In this document: positions 8,311-15,120 of the stretch, piece after piece
Layout of the letters: each line of letters begins with the position of its first letter
Position numbering within the stretch: the first letter of the stretch is position 1
NCBI GenBank assembly: GCA_009778235.1
Contig: WRKE01000306.1
Location: forward strand, 1-18,399
Source of the DNA: Pseudomonadota bacterium
GTDB lineage: Bacteria; Desulfobacterota; Desulfobulbia; Desulfobulbales; Desulfobulbaceae
Reading direction: 5' to 3'
Length of the DNA stretch: 18,399 nucleotides
Notes under the pieces: model-generated
Databases searched by the model: none
Told to the model about the DNA's origin: nothing
What the model saw: the letters and a program-made list of their open reading frames with translations, nothing else
Translations under genes and position numbers: made by a program

Positions 8311-9762
8311 ATGATACAGACTGCGGCTGTCACCTGGACCGCCCTGGAGCCCATCTTGCCGGAATTGCTGCTCATCGGCATCGGCGTGTTGCTGATCGGC
8401 TGCGATCTGTTCATTCCCCGCCAGCGACAGGTGCTACCCTGGCTGACCGTGGTCGGCTGTATCACCGCCCTGATCATGGTCTTGGGCGCGCGGCCCGTCA
8501 CGGCCTTTGCTGGCATGTTCCTGGCCGATGGTTATGCTATGGTCTTCAAGGCCATCTGCCTGGCCGCGGTGATCATGACCAGCTTGATCAGCGAACCGTT
8601 CTGGCAGACCGTGGGTACCCGTCAGGGTGAATACTACAGCCTGCTGATCTGCTCCCTGGTGGGCATGCTGCTCATGGCCTCGGCCAACGACCTGATGGTG
8701 CTCTATCTCGGACTGGAATTGATGGCCCTGCCGCTCTACGCCCTGGTGGGGCTGCATAAGCGCGACCAGCGGACCAGCGAGGCGGCGGTCAAGTATTTTC
8801 TCATGGGCGCCTTTGCCTCGGCCCTGCTGTTGTTCGGCATGTCGCTGCTCTATGGCCTGACCGGGACTACCGAAATCAGTCGGATCGCCAAGATGATCGC
8901 TGCCATGCAACTGGCCGCCAATCCGGCCCTGCTGGCCGCACTCGGTCTGTTGCTGGCCGGGCTGTGCTTCAAGGTGGCGGTGGCCCCTTTTCACCTCTGG
9001 ACCCCGGATGTGTACGAAGGGGCGCCGACCCTGGTCACCGCCTTGATGTCGATCGGGCCCAAGGCGGCCGGGTTTGCCATCTTTGGCCGGGTTTTGTTCT
9101 ACGGTCTGCCTACCCTGCAAAGCCATTGGGGACCGATTCTGGCGGTACTGGCCCTGCTTACCATGGCCGTGGGCAACATCACCGCCCTCTGCCAGCACAG
9201 CCTCAAGCGGATGCTGGCCTATTCCTCCATTGCCCATGCAGGCTACGCCCTGCTTGGCCTGCTGGCCGGAACCGAAGAGGGGTTGGCCGCCACCCTGGCC
9301 TATCTGGTTATCTATCTGTTCATGAACCTCGGCGCCTTTGCGGTGCTCATCCTCCTGGCCACCCCGGGACAATGCCGTGAGTCCCTGGATGACTGCCGGG
9401 GCTTGGCCACCAAACACCCGGTGGTGGCCGCCCTGATGCTGATTTTTTTATTTTCCCTCACCGGCATCCCCCCCACCGGTGGCTTCATCGGCAAATTTTA
9501 CCTGCTCAAGGCCGCCTTTGCCGCCGGCTATCCTCTCACCGTGGTGGGCGCGGTCATCTTCAGCGCCATCTCGGCCTTTTTCTATCTGCGGGTGGTCCGC
9601 CTCATGTACATGTGCGAGGCCGATGCCCCCGGCCTATGGCAAATGAACGTTACGCATGGCATGCGCGCTGTCCTTGGGGTGTGCCTGGCCGGAGTGCTTG
9701 GCTTAGGCGTCTTCCCCGGCTCCTTCTTCGGCTGGATTGTGGCGGCCCTGGCAGGGAACTGA
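8311..9762 (+). CDS. nuoN: NADH-quinone oxidoreductase subunit N (antiporter-like)
   Basis: NuoN (ND2 homologue) is the antiporter-like subunit nearest the NuoJ/K bundle and the last gene of this operon. The product has 483 residues. Glu136 (LYLGLELMALPLYALVGLHK), Lys221 (FKVAVAPFHLWTPDVYEGAP), Lys251 (SIGPKAAGFA) and Lys395 (PPTGGFIGKFYLLKAAF) are the expected ion-path residues. The start ATG at 8311 has GAGGAA about nine bases upstream. There is no convincing Rho-independent terminator in the 198 bases after the stop, so read-through into ppk1 cannot be excluded. Confidence 0.96.
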   Translation: MIQTAAVTWTALEPILPELLLIGIGVLLIGCDLFIPRQRQVLPWLTVVGCITALIMVLGARPVTAFAGMFLADGYAMVFKAICLAAVIMTSLISEPFWQTVGTRQGEYYSLLICSLVGMLLMASANDLMVLYLGLELMALPLYALVGLHKRDQRTSEAAVKYFLMGAFASALLLFGMSLLYGLTGTTEISRIAKMIAAMQLAANPALLAALGLLLAGLCFKVAVAPFHLWTPDVYEGAPTLVTALMSIGPKAAGFAIFGRVLFYGLPTLQSHWGPILAVLALLTMAVGNITALCQHSLKRMLAYSSIAHAGYALLGLLAGTEEGLAATLAYLVIYLFMNLGAFAVLILLATPGQCRESLDDCRGLATKHPVVAALMLIFLFSLTGIPPTGGFIGKFYLLKAAFAAGYPLTVVGAVIFSAISAFFYLRVVRLMYMCEADAPGLWQMNVTHGMRAVLGVCLAGVLGLGVFPGSFFGWIVAALAGN

Positions 9763-9882
9763 GGTCTTGACGTCCCGACTGGACACCTGATCGCCATACC
9801 GCTGTCTGACCGCCTGCCCCGCTCTGGCTGTAGCGGACTTTGCTTGCGTCCGGGCAAGGCCCGATTGCGCCTGGCGGAAAAA

Positions 9883-9925
9883 TTGCTATTTCTTGTTCTT
9901 AAAGTGCGGTATGATTAAATATTAT
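9883..9925 (+). promoter_or_regulatory. Candidate promoter region of ppk1
   Basis: The 198 bases between nuoN and ppk1 change from GC-rich to strongly AT-rich over about the last 80 bases. Two sigma70-like -10 hexamers are visible, TATGAT at 9910-9915 and TATTAT at 9920-9925. No good -35 element lies at the right distance: TTGCTA (9883) is 21 bases from the first, and TTGTTC (9893) is 21 bases from the second. A start of transcription here would give a 5' leader of roughly 30-40 bases. This is composition-based inference; ppk1 could also be read from the nuo promoter. Confidence 0.3.
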
Positions 9926-9960
9926 AGAAATTTTGCCAATCTCTCGGTCGGGAGGATACC

Positions 9961-12213
9961 ATGAGTGGAGAGGAGAAGAAGGGCGGAGATGAGAAGAAGG
10001 CCGGAGTGGAGAAGAAAGCGGAAGGGGGGGGCAAGGCGGTTGATCCCAAGGGCGGCGAGGTAAAGAGCGAAGAAGTGTTCGACCTCTCCTCGCCGGAATG
10101 GTACCTCAACCGCGAGTTGACCTGGCTCGAATTCAACCGGCGGGTGTTCAATGAAAGCACCGATGTGCGCAACCCGCTGCTTGAACGCGTCTTTTTCCTT
10201 TCGGTTATCGGTTCCAACCTCGACGAGTTCTTCATGAAGCGGATCGGCGGCCTCAAACAGCAGGTCGGGGCCGGTCTCAAACTGCTGTCCCTGGACGGAC
10301 GGACGTCGCACCAGCAGATCGACGAAAGTTACTCCGTGGTCCGCGACCTCCTGGATAAACAGGAGGCCATGGAGTGTGAACTGCTTGCCCAACTGGCCAA
10401 ACAGAAGATTCATATCGTCAAGTACAAGGAACTCGACGAGGAACAGCGCCAAAAAATGGGCGGCTATTTCCGTGACTCCATCTACCCTCTGCTGACCCCG
10501 CAGGGTATGGACCCGGCCCATCCCTTTCCCTTCATTTCCAACCTGTCGCTCAATCTCCTGGTGGCCACCCGGCATAGTGACAGTGATCATGTCTACCTCA
10601 ACCGGATCAAGGTGCCCACCTCTGGGACCGGCATCTACCGGTTCATCCGGGTCGATCCGACTCGACACACCTATGTGTTGTTCGAGGACGTGATCGCCAA
10701 CAACCTGGAGACCGTCTTTCCCGGCATGGTGATCGAGAGCTGCGAGCTCTTCCGGGTGACCCGCAACGCCATCACCGAGCACTTGCCGGATCAGGCAACG
10801 GATCTGCTGTCCATGATCGAGACCGCTTTGCAGGATCGCAAGTTCGCCGAAGTGGTCCGGCTCGAAGTGGATCCGACCATGACCCGGCAGCACCGGGGCA
10901 TGCTGGCCTTTCAACTTGGCATCAATGCCCGCAAGGATGTGTTCACCGTCGACGGCATCATGGGCAAGCGCGATCTGATGGAGATCGTTGCCATCGACAA
11001 GCCAGCACTCCACTATCACCCGCACCAGCCCTTGGACCACTATAAGCTCGCCGGCGATTTCCCCAATATTTTCCATCTGATCCGGGAAGAGGGGCCGTTT
11101 TTGCTTCAGCATCCCTACGAATCGTTCAGTTCTTCGGTGGAGCGGTTTCTGCGCGAGGCCAGCACCGACCCCAAGGTGCTGGTGATCAAGATGACCCTGT
11201 ACCGGACTTCAGCCAACTCGCAGATCATCCAGTATTTGCTGGATGCGGCCCGCAACGGCAAGCAGGTGGCGGTGGTGGTCGAGTTGATGGCCCGTTTTGA
11301 CGAGTCGGCCAACATCCACTGGGCCACCTATCTGGAGCAGGCCGGGGTACACGTCACCTACGGGGTGGTCGGCCTGAAGACCCACTCCAAGGTCATTTTC
11401 GTGGTCCGGCGCGACTATAACGGCCTCAGGCGCTACGCCCACATCGGCACCGGCAATTACCATGCCGGCACGGCACGGGCCTACAGTGACCTCGGACTGC
11501 TCACCTGCGCCCCTGACATTGGCAACGACCTCACCGAGTTTTTCAATTTCCTGACCCTGGGCTACACCCCGGCGCGTAATTACAAGAAATTGCTGCCTTC
11601 GCCCCGGATCTTGAAAAAAACGTTGGTGGAGAACATCAAGCGGGAGATCGAGCATCAGAGCAAAGGCAAACAGGGGTTGATCCAGCTCAAGAGCAACGCC
11701 CTCACCGACATGGAGGTGATCACCGCCCTGTATCAGGCCTCGCAGGCCGGGGTCAAAGTGGAGTTGATCATCCGCGACAGTTGTCTTTTGCGGCCCTCCA
11801 TTCCGGGGCTGTCGGACAACATCCGGGTGGTGTCCATCGTCGGCCGCTTCCTCGAACACTCGCGCATCTACTACTTCCGCAACAATGGCCAGGAGGAATA
11901 TTACATCGGCTCGGCCGACCTGATGAAGCGCAATTTGGATCACCGGGTGGAGGTGATGACCCCGATCGAGTCAGTGTCGCTGCAAAACCAATTGCGGGAA
12001 ATCCTCAACCTGCAGTTGGCGGACCGCCGTGGGGCTTGGGAGATGCAGGCCGATGGCAGCTATGTGCAGAAGCGGCCCGATGCCAAGGAAGAGAAGCGTT
12101 CGGCCCAGGAACTGCTGATCGAAAAGAGCGAGAAACGACTGGCCGAGGCCCGGCGGCTGTACAAAAAACAGTCGTCGAAAAAGATTGCCAAGCGCAAGAG
12201 CAAGAACAAATAA
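9961..12213 (+). CDS. ppk1: Polyphosphate kinase 1
   Basis: PPK1 reversibly transfers the terminal phosphate of ATP to inorganic polyphosphate and is usually membrane-associated. The product has 750 residues, about 60 longer than the E. coli enzyme. After a tail of about 40 residues the conserved N domain begins (YLNRELTWLEFNRRVFNES). The two catalytic phospholipase-D-fold histidines are His475 in GLKTHSK, corresponding to the autophosphorylated His435 of E. coli, and His633 in FLEHSRIYYF, corresponding to His592; their spacing matches. Other signatures are LRRYAHIGTGNYHAGTARAY and GSADLMKRNLDHRVEV. The extra length lies in a Lys/Glu/Gly-rich N-terminus made of a short repeat and in a Lys/Arg-rich C-terminus (SSKKIAKRKSKNK). 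The start is supported by GGGAGGA at 9950-9956. The neighbours suggest no dedicated partner: no ppx gene is adjacent. Confidence 0.96.
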   Translation: MSGEEKKGGDEKKAGVEKKAEGGGKAVDPKGGEVKSEEVFDLSSPEWYLNRELTWLEFNRRVFNESTDVRNPLLERVFFLSVIGSNLDEFFMKRIGGLKQQVGAGLKLLSLDGRTSHQQIDESYSVVRDLLDKQEAMECELLAQLAKQKIHIVKYKELDEEQRQKMGGYFRDSIYPLLTPQGMDPAHPFPFISNLSLNLLVATRHSDSDHVYLNRIKVPTSGTGIYRFIRVDPTRHTYVLFEDVIANNLETVFPGMVIESCELFRVTRNAITEHLPDQATDLLSMIETALQDRKFAEVVRLEVDPTMTRQHRGMLAFQLGINARKDVFTVDGIMGKRDLMEIVAIDKPALHYHPHQPLDHYKLAGDFPNIFHLIREEGPFLLQHPYESFSSSVERFLREASTDPKVLVIKMTLYRTSANSQIIQYLLDAARNGKQVAVVVELMARFDESANIHWATYLEQAGVHVTYGVVGLKTHSKVIFVVRRDYNGLRRYAHIGTGNYHAGTARAYSDLGLLTCAPDIGNDLTEFFNFLTLGYTPARNYKKLLPSPRILKKTLVENIKREIEHQSKGKQGLIQLKSNALTDMEVITALYQASQAGVKVELIIRDSCLLRPSIPGLSDNIRVVSIVGRFLEHSRIYYFRNNGQEEYYIGSADLMKRNLDHRVEVMTPIESVSLQNQLREILNLQLADRRGAWEMQADGSYVQKRPDAKEEKRSAQELLIEKSEKRLAEARRLYKKQSSKKIAKRKSKNK
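9973..10031 (+). repeat. 18-base tandem repeat plus G8 run inside ppk1
   Basis: Three copies of an 18-base unit beginning GAGAAGAAG or GAGAAGAAA start at 9973, 9991 and 10009 and encode EKKGGD, EKKAGV and EKKAEG. They are followed by eight consecutive G at 10024-10031 within GAAGGGGGGGGCAAG. Both elements lie in the poorly conserved front of ppk1, upstream of the first family motif. The period was counted directly from the sequence. Confidence 0.85.
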
Positions 12214-12251
12214 AAAAGAGTCGGCCGGAGGCGTTTGTTGATTCGGCCGAC
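12212..12251 (-). terminator. Minus-strand intrinsic terminator next to the ppk1 stop
   Basis: Read on the minus strand, an 8-bp GC-rich stem (GTCGGCCG at 12251-12244 pairing with CGGCCGAC at 12227-12220, extendable by a G-T and an A-T pair) is followed by CTCTTTTTT ending at 12212. This is the classic form of a Rho-independent terminator for leftward transcription, although the loop is long (16 bases, or 12 with the extra pairs). It lies about 280 bases downstream of the leftward gene at 12529-13014 and would protect ppk1 from antisense transcription. On the plus strand the same hairpin lacks a T tract. Confidence 0.6.
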
Positions 12252-12386
12252 CGGAGGGGATCAATTCGAGGTGAAGGGCAAGAGGTCGGGCCGGGGGTGC
12301 GATCATGCGTCCGGTAAGGGAAGGTTGATCAGCAGGGCCTGAGTTGGTCCGGTTCCTGGGGCAGGAGATGCCGGCCGGTAATTGAG

Positions 12387-12421
12387 TGCTCGTTCCCACG
12401 CTCCAACCGTGGGAACGAGCA
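12387..12421. repeat. 14-bp perfect inverted repeat, REP-like
   Basis: TGCTCGTTCCCACG (12387-12400) and its exact reverse complement CGTGGGAACGAGCA (12408-12421) flank a 7-base loop CTCCAAC. It sits in the 315-base non-coding space between the convergent genes ppk1 and 12529-13014. There is no T tract, so it is not a normal terminator. From memory, GTTCCCACG-type palindromes recur in many proteobacterial genomes as repetitive extragenic elements; that identification is not provable from one copy. The rest of the space (12252-12386 and 12422-12528) shows no gene or other clear signal. Confidence 0.7.
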
Positions 12422-12528
12422 AGGTCGTCGGCCTACGTTTTCGCCCAATCGTCAATTTCTATGTCAGCGGCACAGGGCGAGTTGGTTCGTCTGTCCCGCG
12501 CAGGTTTCCTTCTGTAACGCCTTGCCGG

Positions 12529-13014
12529 TTACCTGCGTCCGTAGGGCGGAGGCGGCTGAGACGGAGGCGGAGGTGGAGGGTTGCGGTGGTCGTAATGGCC
12601 TGGCCCCGGGGGGGGCGGCGCGTTGCGGTGATCGTAATAGCCTGGCCGGGGCGGCGGGGGAGGAGCAACGACCCGGTGGTGTTCACGGTAGCGGGGCACA
12701 TAGACATCCTGGTACCAGGCGTCTTCGACAAAGTAGACTGGCCGGCCGCAGGCGTTGTACGCATTGCAATGCCGATTCCAGTATCGGATGTGGGCGGGGG
12801 GCACACGCAGGTAAATCGGCGGACCCCAGGCGGCGCCGCGCCGGACGATGATCGGCTCACTGCGGATCAAGCGCGGTTGGGGATAATTGCCGATGTCGAT
12901 CTGGCCGTAAAACCCGGGCTCGCCGATGCTGACCGAGACGCCGGCGCTGGCTTCACCCAACAGTACGGCCAGCATGAGGGTAAGAATGCTGGTTGCGGTG
13001 ACTAGGGTTTTCAT
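12529..13014 (-). CDS. Secreted Pro-rich protein, conserved hypothetical
   Basis: A 161-residue protein with a clear Sec signal peptide (MKTLVTATSILTLMLAVLLG, cleavage likely after EASA at about residue 24). The mature part resembles a family of periplasmic hypothetical proteins known from many proteobacteria, with GVSVSIGEPGFYGQIDIGNY, VPPAHIRYWNRHCNAYNACG and PVYFVEDAWYQDVYVPRY. Two cysteines in HCNAYNAC could form a disulfide. The C-terminal third is low complexity: Pro runs and two 14-residue units PGYYDHRNAPPPPG and PGHYDHRNPPPPPP. No catalytic motif is visible and the function is unknown; an envelope or matrix-binding role is a guess. The start is supported by GAGGAA seven bases upstream on the minus strand. 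Biased codon composition in the tail comes from the Pro runs. Confidence 0.85.
   Translation of the reverse strand: MKTLVTATSILTLMLAVLLGEASAGVSVSIGEPGFYGQIDIGNYPQPRLIRSEPIIVRRGAAWGPPIYLRVPPAHIRYWNRHCNAYNACGRPVYFVEDAWYQDVYVPRYREHHRVVAPPPPPRPGYYDHRNAPPPPGPGHYDHRNPPPPPPSQPPPPYGRR
12580..12663 (-). repeat. Two 42-base tandem units encoding Pro-rich 14-mers
   Basis: The segments 12580-12621 and 12622-12663 both begin GTTGCGGTG on the plus strand and share most positions. Each encodes one 14-residue unit (PG-Y/H-YDHRN plus Pro/Gly) of the secreted protein at 12529-13014. Such in-frame units can expand or contract by slippage. Confidence 0.8.
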
Positions 13015-13255
13015 CTGTTTTTCCTCGTGGTTATGGGGCGGGGGATCTTAATCGCGGCGTCCGGCCCAAAGACTGCCGCCAGGGCGTTTGGTCTTTGGTG
13101 CCAGCCTTTTTGGCCAGGGCCGTCTATTTTAAGGCGCGGATCAAGAGGACATGGCTGTCATCTTTTTGATTCTTCCCAGTACTATAAATGATCTCGACCG
13201 GTCCGCATAGAAAAAAGGTCGAATGGTGTTCCGGATCAGCCCCGCGCCTTCCCGC

Positions 13256-13284
13256 TTGGCCGTTCCGGCGCTCTGTGGTATAGA
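13256..13284 (+). promoter_or_regulatory. Candidate sigma70 promoter for the 13345 gene
   Basis: TTGGCC (13256-13261) and TATAGA (13279-13284) are separated by exactly 17 bases, each matching four of six consensus positions, about 60 bases before the GTG start. The remainder of the 330-base divergent space 13015-13344 contains no open frame worth calling. It has AT-rich patches near 13127 and 13180 that may hold the promoter of the leftward secreted protein, and an imperfectly informative repeat TCGACC/GGTCGA at 13194-13222. Confidence 0.35.
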
Positions 13285-13344
13285 GCTAATTTTTAAACGA
13301 GCGGCGTCAAGCCGTACGGATTATGTGCACCAAGGAGCGGATAC

Positions 13345-13677
13345 GTGGCGATTTCACGGATAATTGTGGCCGACCGGATCATGGCCGGCAGCCTGTTTGA
13401 GGAAGAGGGGTACGACGTTGAACAAAGCGCGGATAATCTGGCTGACCTGCGGGGACAGATCATCTTCGACTTCCTCGAGGCGGAGTATCCCGGGGTGGAG
13501 GTCTGCACCGACATCGCCATCCAGCGGGAGGCGGGACCGAGTTGGCCGGTGGAGGTTGCCGTCTATGTCGGCGATGAGGAGGTCGATCAGGCCGCCGCTG
13601 CCGTCATCCGGGAACAGTTGATGCAACGGCTTAAGGAGAGTGCGGCGGATCGGTCTTGGGTGGTCCGGGCCGCTTGA
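13345..13677 (+). CDS. Acidic small protein of unknown function
   Basis: A 110-residue protein that I do not recognise. The GTG start at 13345 is favoured by AAGGAG at 13332-13337 with seven bases spacing, and by coding-like composition from there. The sequence is acidic in its first 85 residues (EEEGYDVEQSADNLADLRGQ, VGDEEVDQ) and predicted by eye as helix, helix, two beta strands (VEVCTDIAIQRE and WPVEVAVYVG) and a long C-terminal helix (AAAAVIREQLMQRLKESAAD). There is one cysteine, no signal peptide and no membrane segment, so it is probably cytoplasmic. It stands alone, between a leftward secreted protein and a leftward porin gene, with its own candidate promoter and terminator, so it is likely a single-gene unit. 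The good ribosome site and terminator make it likely to be real. Confidence 0.7.
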   Translation: MAISRIIVADRIMAGSLFEEEGYDVEQSADNLADLRGQIIFDFLEAEYPGVEVCTDIAIQREAGPSWPVEVAVYVGDEEVDQAAAAVIREQLMQRLKESAADRSWVVRAA

Positions 13678-13694
13678 GCCATTGATCGCCATCT

Positions 13695-13716
13695 GCCGGA
13701 GGGAGGGCGGCTTTTT
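13695..13716 (+). terminator. Weak intrinsic terminator after the 13345 gene
   Basis: GCCG (13695-13698) can pair with CGGC (13708-13711) around a 9-base purine loop, followed at once by TTTTT (13712-13716). The stem is short, so this is a tentative terminator, but it is located 18 bases after the stop codon and between two convergent genes. Confidence 0.35.
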
Positions 13717-13759
13717 ACCGGGTAGTGGCTTCTCGGCGCCACCTGGCCGCCTCCATGGT

Positions 13760-14854
13760 TCAGAAGCCGAAGCCGATTTTGGTGATGATGCCGTACCCGT
13801 CTTCTTCGTCGTTTTTGATCGCTTCGTCCCTGTCCAGGTAATACTCAAGGCTGAGCATGGCGGAATCGGAGATGGCCATCGAGGCCTTGGTCCGGTACCG
13901 TTTTTCCGGCAGGTAGGCATGGAGCCCCTCCGAGGAATGCTGATAACCGATGGCCAGGATAGTTTCCCGATCCATGAGTTTGGTGGCATAGGCCAGCTCG
14001 CTGTTCCAGGCCACGGGATCGCTCTCCTCTCCCGTTGCGGCGAGGTCGGCGGAGCCGCGGTTGTCCAGGCCGCGGATATAGCCACCGCTCAGCGTCACCG
14101 CCCGGTAGCTTGCCCCCAGGCTCAGGGTCACGCCGGGCAGTTTGTTGGGGGACAAGCCGTCTCCGCTCGGTTCTTCCAGGTCAGGCCTCATGCCCGTGGA
14201 GTTGCTGAGATTCTGAATCCACCCCACCTTGGCATTGACCGAGGTTTTTTTGTCCACGACGTACCGGTACGCCAGGGGATCACTGCCGGAACCGCGCCCG
14301 GAGGCATTCAAGCCGCTGCGGCTCGGCGGAAACGTTTCTATCTCGAATTCGGGCCCCGGATCGATGGCGGCCACCATGCTCTCAGGGAGCAGCCAGATGT
14401 TGATCAGTGGCCGGAACGGGCTGCCGAACAAGGGGGTGAACGGTCCGTCAGCGACATCAAGGCGTTGAATAGCTATTATCTTCCCGTGGGCGCTGGATCC
14501 GGGCGCCGGCGCCAAGGCGTCGCGGGACGGGGAGTACAAGGCTCCTTGCGTTGCTAAAGCAAAAGAAACGTGGTCGGCTCTATTCGGATCAAAGGCCATG
14601 ATATCGAGATCGGTAAAGGGGTTGAACGGGTAGTCGTGGTTGACGATCATCTGGCTCAAGCGGACAAAGGGGGGCTGGGGTGTTTTGCTGATCGAATCCG
14701 GACGAGGCGAGGTGTTGTTTGTTTGGGTCGCGCCCTGGTCCGGCGGGACGGCCAATCGCGGCAGGCGGGATGCGGCTGCCCAACCCGTCGCGGCTGTCTG
14801 GCCGAAGACGAGGAAAAGGGCGAGCAGGACGGCAAGGAAGAGGTGTCGGTCCAT
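13760..14854 (-). CDS. LbtU-like outer-membrane beta-barrel porin
   Basis: A 364-residue exported protein. The N-terminus is a signal peptide (hydrophobic residues 5-25, likely cut after GWAAA near residue 28) followed by a Pro/Ser/Thr-rich linker. The C-terminal half has alternating beta-strand patterns typical of a barrel, for example KVGWIQNLSNSTG, SLGASYRAVTLSGGYIRGLD, VAWNSELAYATKL and SAMLSLEYYLD, and it ends in GYGIITKIGFGF, an aromatic-terminated beta-signal for BAM insertion. These segments resemble the LbtU siderophore-porin family, which is common in Desulfobacterota and often has no proven substrate. The middle part (residues about 70-170) is not recognised. The ribosome site is weak (GGAACAGG upstream). 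No siderophore synthesis or TonB gene is nearby, so a substrate should not be inferred. An antisense frame on the plus strand is a shadow. Confidence 0.7.
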   Translation of the reverse strand: MDRHLFLAVLLALFLVFGQTAATGWAAASRLPRLAVPPDQGATQTNNTSPRPDSISKTPQPPFVRLSQMIVNHDYPFNPFTDLDIMAFDPNRADHVSFALATQGALYSPSRDALAPAPGSSAHGKIIAIQRLDVADGPFTPLFGSPFRPLINIWLLPESMVAAIDPGPEFEIETFPPSRSGLNASGRGSGSDPLAYRYVVDKKTSVNAKVGWIQNLSNSTGMRPDLEEPSGDGLSPNKLPGVTLSLGASYRAVTLSGGYIRGLDNRGSADLAATGEESDPVAWNSELAYATKLMDRETILAIGYQHSSEGLHAYLPEKRYRTKASMAISDSAMLSLEYYLDRDEAIKNDEEDGYGIITKIGFGF

Positions 14855-14928
14855 CCTGTACCTGTTCCAAAGGGAAGTTGGCCTTAGGTGGCAGAAAACG
14901 CCGGCTGAACCTGTCGATCCATTATCTT

Positions 14929-14957
14929 AATGTATAATCTTTTTCAAAGAATTGCAA
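14929..14957 (-). promoter_or_regulatory. Candidate divergent promoter region
   Basis: In the AT-rich patch between the leftward porin and the rightward hydrolase, the minus strand has TTGCAA (14957-14952) and TACATT (14934-14929) with a 17-base spacer, about 75 bases before the porin start. The same patch contains a perfect TATAAT on the plus strand at 14933-14938 with no good -35. A perfect TTGACA at 15013-15018 on the plus strand lacks a good -10. At least one promoter is likely here, but which strand each element serves is uncertain. Confidence 0.35.
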
Positions 14958-15120
14958 GAGGTTATGGGGTTACTGCGCCTGGCGAGGAAGGGAAAAGAAA
15001 AAAGATACCATTTTGACAAATCCAGCCAGGTAAGGTAAGGAGCAACTTTAAGAACTCCGGCGAACATGACCCAATTGCGTTTTTTTGTATTTGTTTTTGC
15101 TTGATCGCTTCTCGCCCGCC

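Noticed and set aside
9819..9836. Short hairpin CCGCT/AGCGG after nuoN as operon terminator
   Set aside because: Stem of five bases with an eight-base loop and no T tract; too weak to call.
9922..11112. Long minus-strand open frame (396 codons) opposite ppk1
   Set aside because: It is antisense to strongly conserved PPK1 motifs, and its composition (His, Gln, Asp, Gly rich) is the usual mirror of GC-rich coding DNA.
12244..12420. Possible CRISPR or tandem repeat array in the ppk1 downstream space
   Set aside because: Only two unrelated inverted repeats are present; there are no regularly spaced direct repeats.
12382..13005. Plus-strand open frame opposite the secreted Pro-rich protein
   Set aside because: The minus-strand frame has a signal peptide, ribosome site and conserved family motifs. 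The plus frame starts inside the inverted repeat and is Arg/Val/Gly rich without a domain.
13354..14085. Minus-strand open frame covering the 13345 gene and the porin end
   Set aside because: It is out of frame with the porin, rich in Pro/Arg/Ser and has no ribosome site; a shadow frame.
13640..14557. Plus-strand open frame of 305 codons opposite the porin gene
   Set aside because: It overlaps the real 13345 gene and is antisense to a protein with signal peptide and beta-signal; no motif is recognisable.
15066..15104. 12-codon leader peptide (ATG to TGA, Phe-rich) ahead of the hydrolase
   Set aside because: The only AAGGAG (15037-15042) is more than 20 bases away, and there is no attenuator hairpin or run of regulatory codons tied to a biosynthetic gene.
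15085..15120. TTG start at 15085 for the hydrolase
   Set aside because: It lies in a T-rich stretch without a ribosome site, and the added residues do not improve the signal-like N-terminus.
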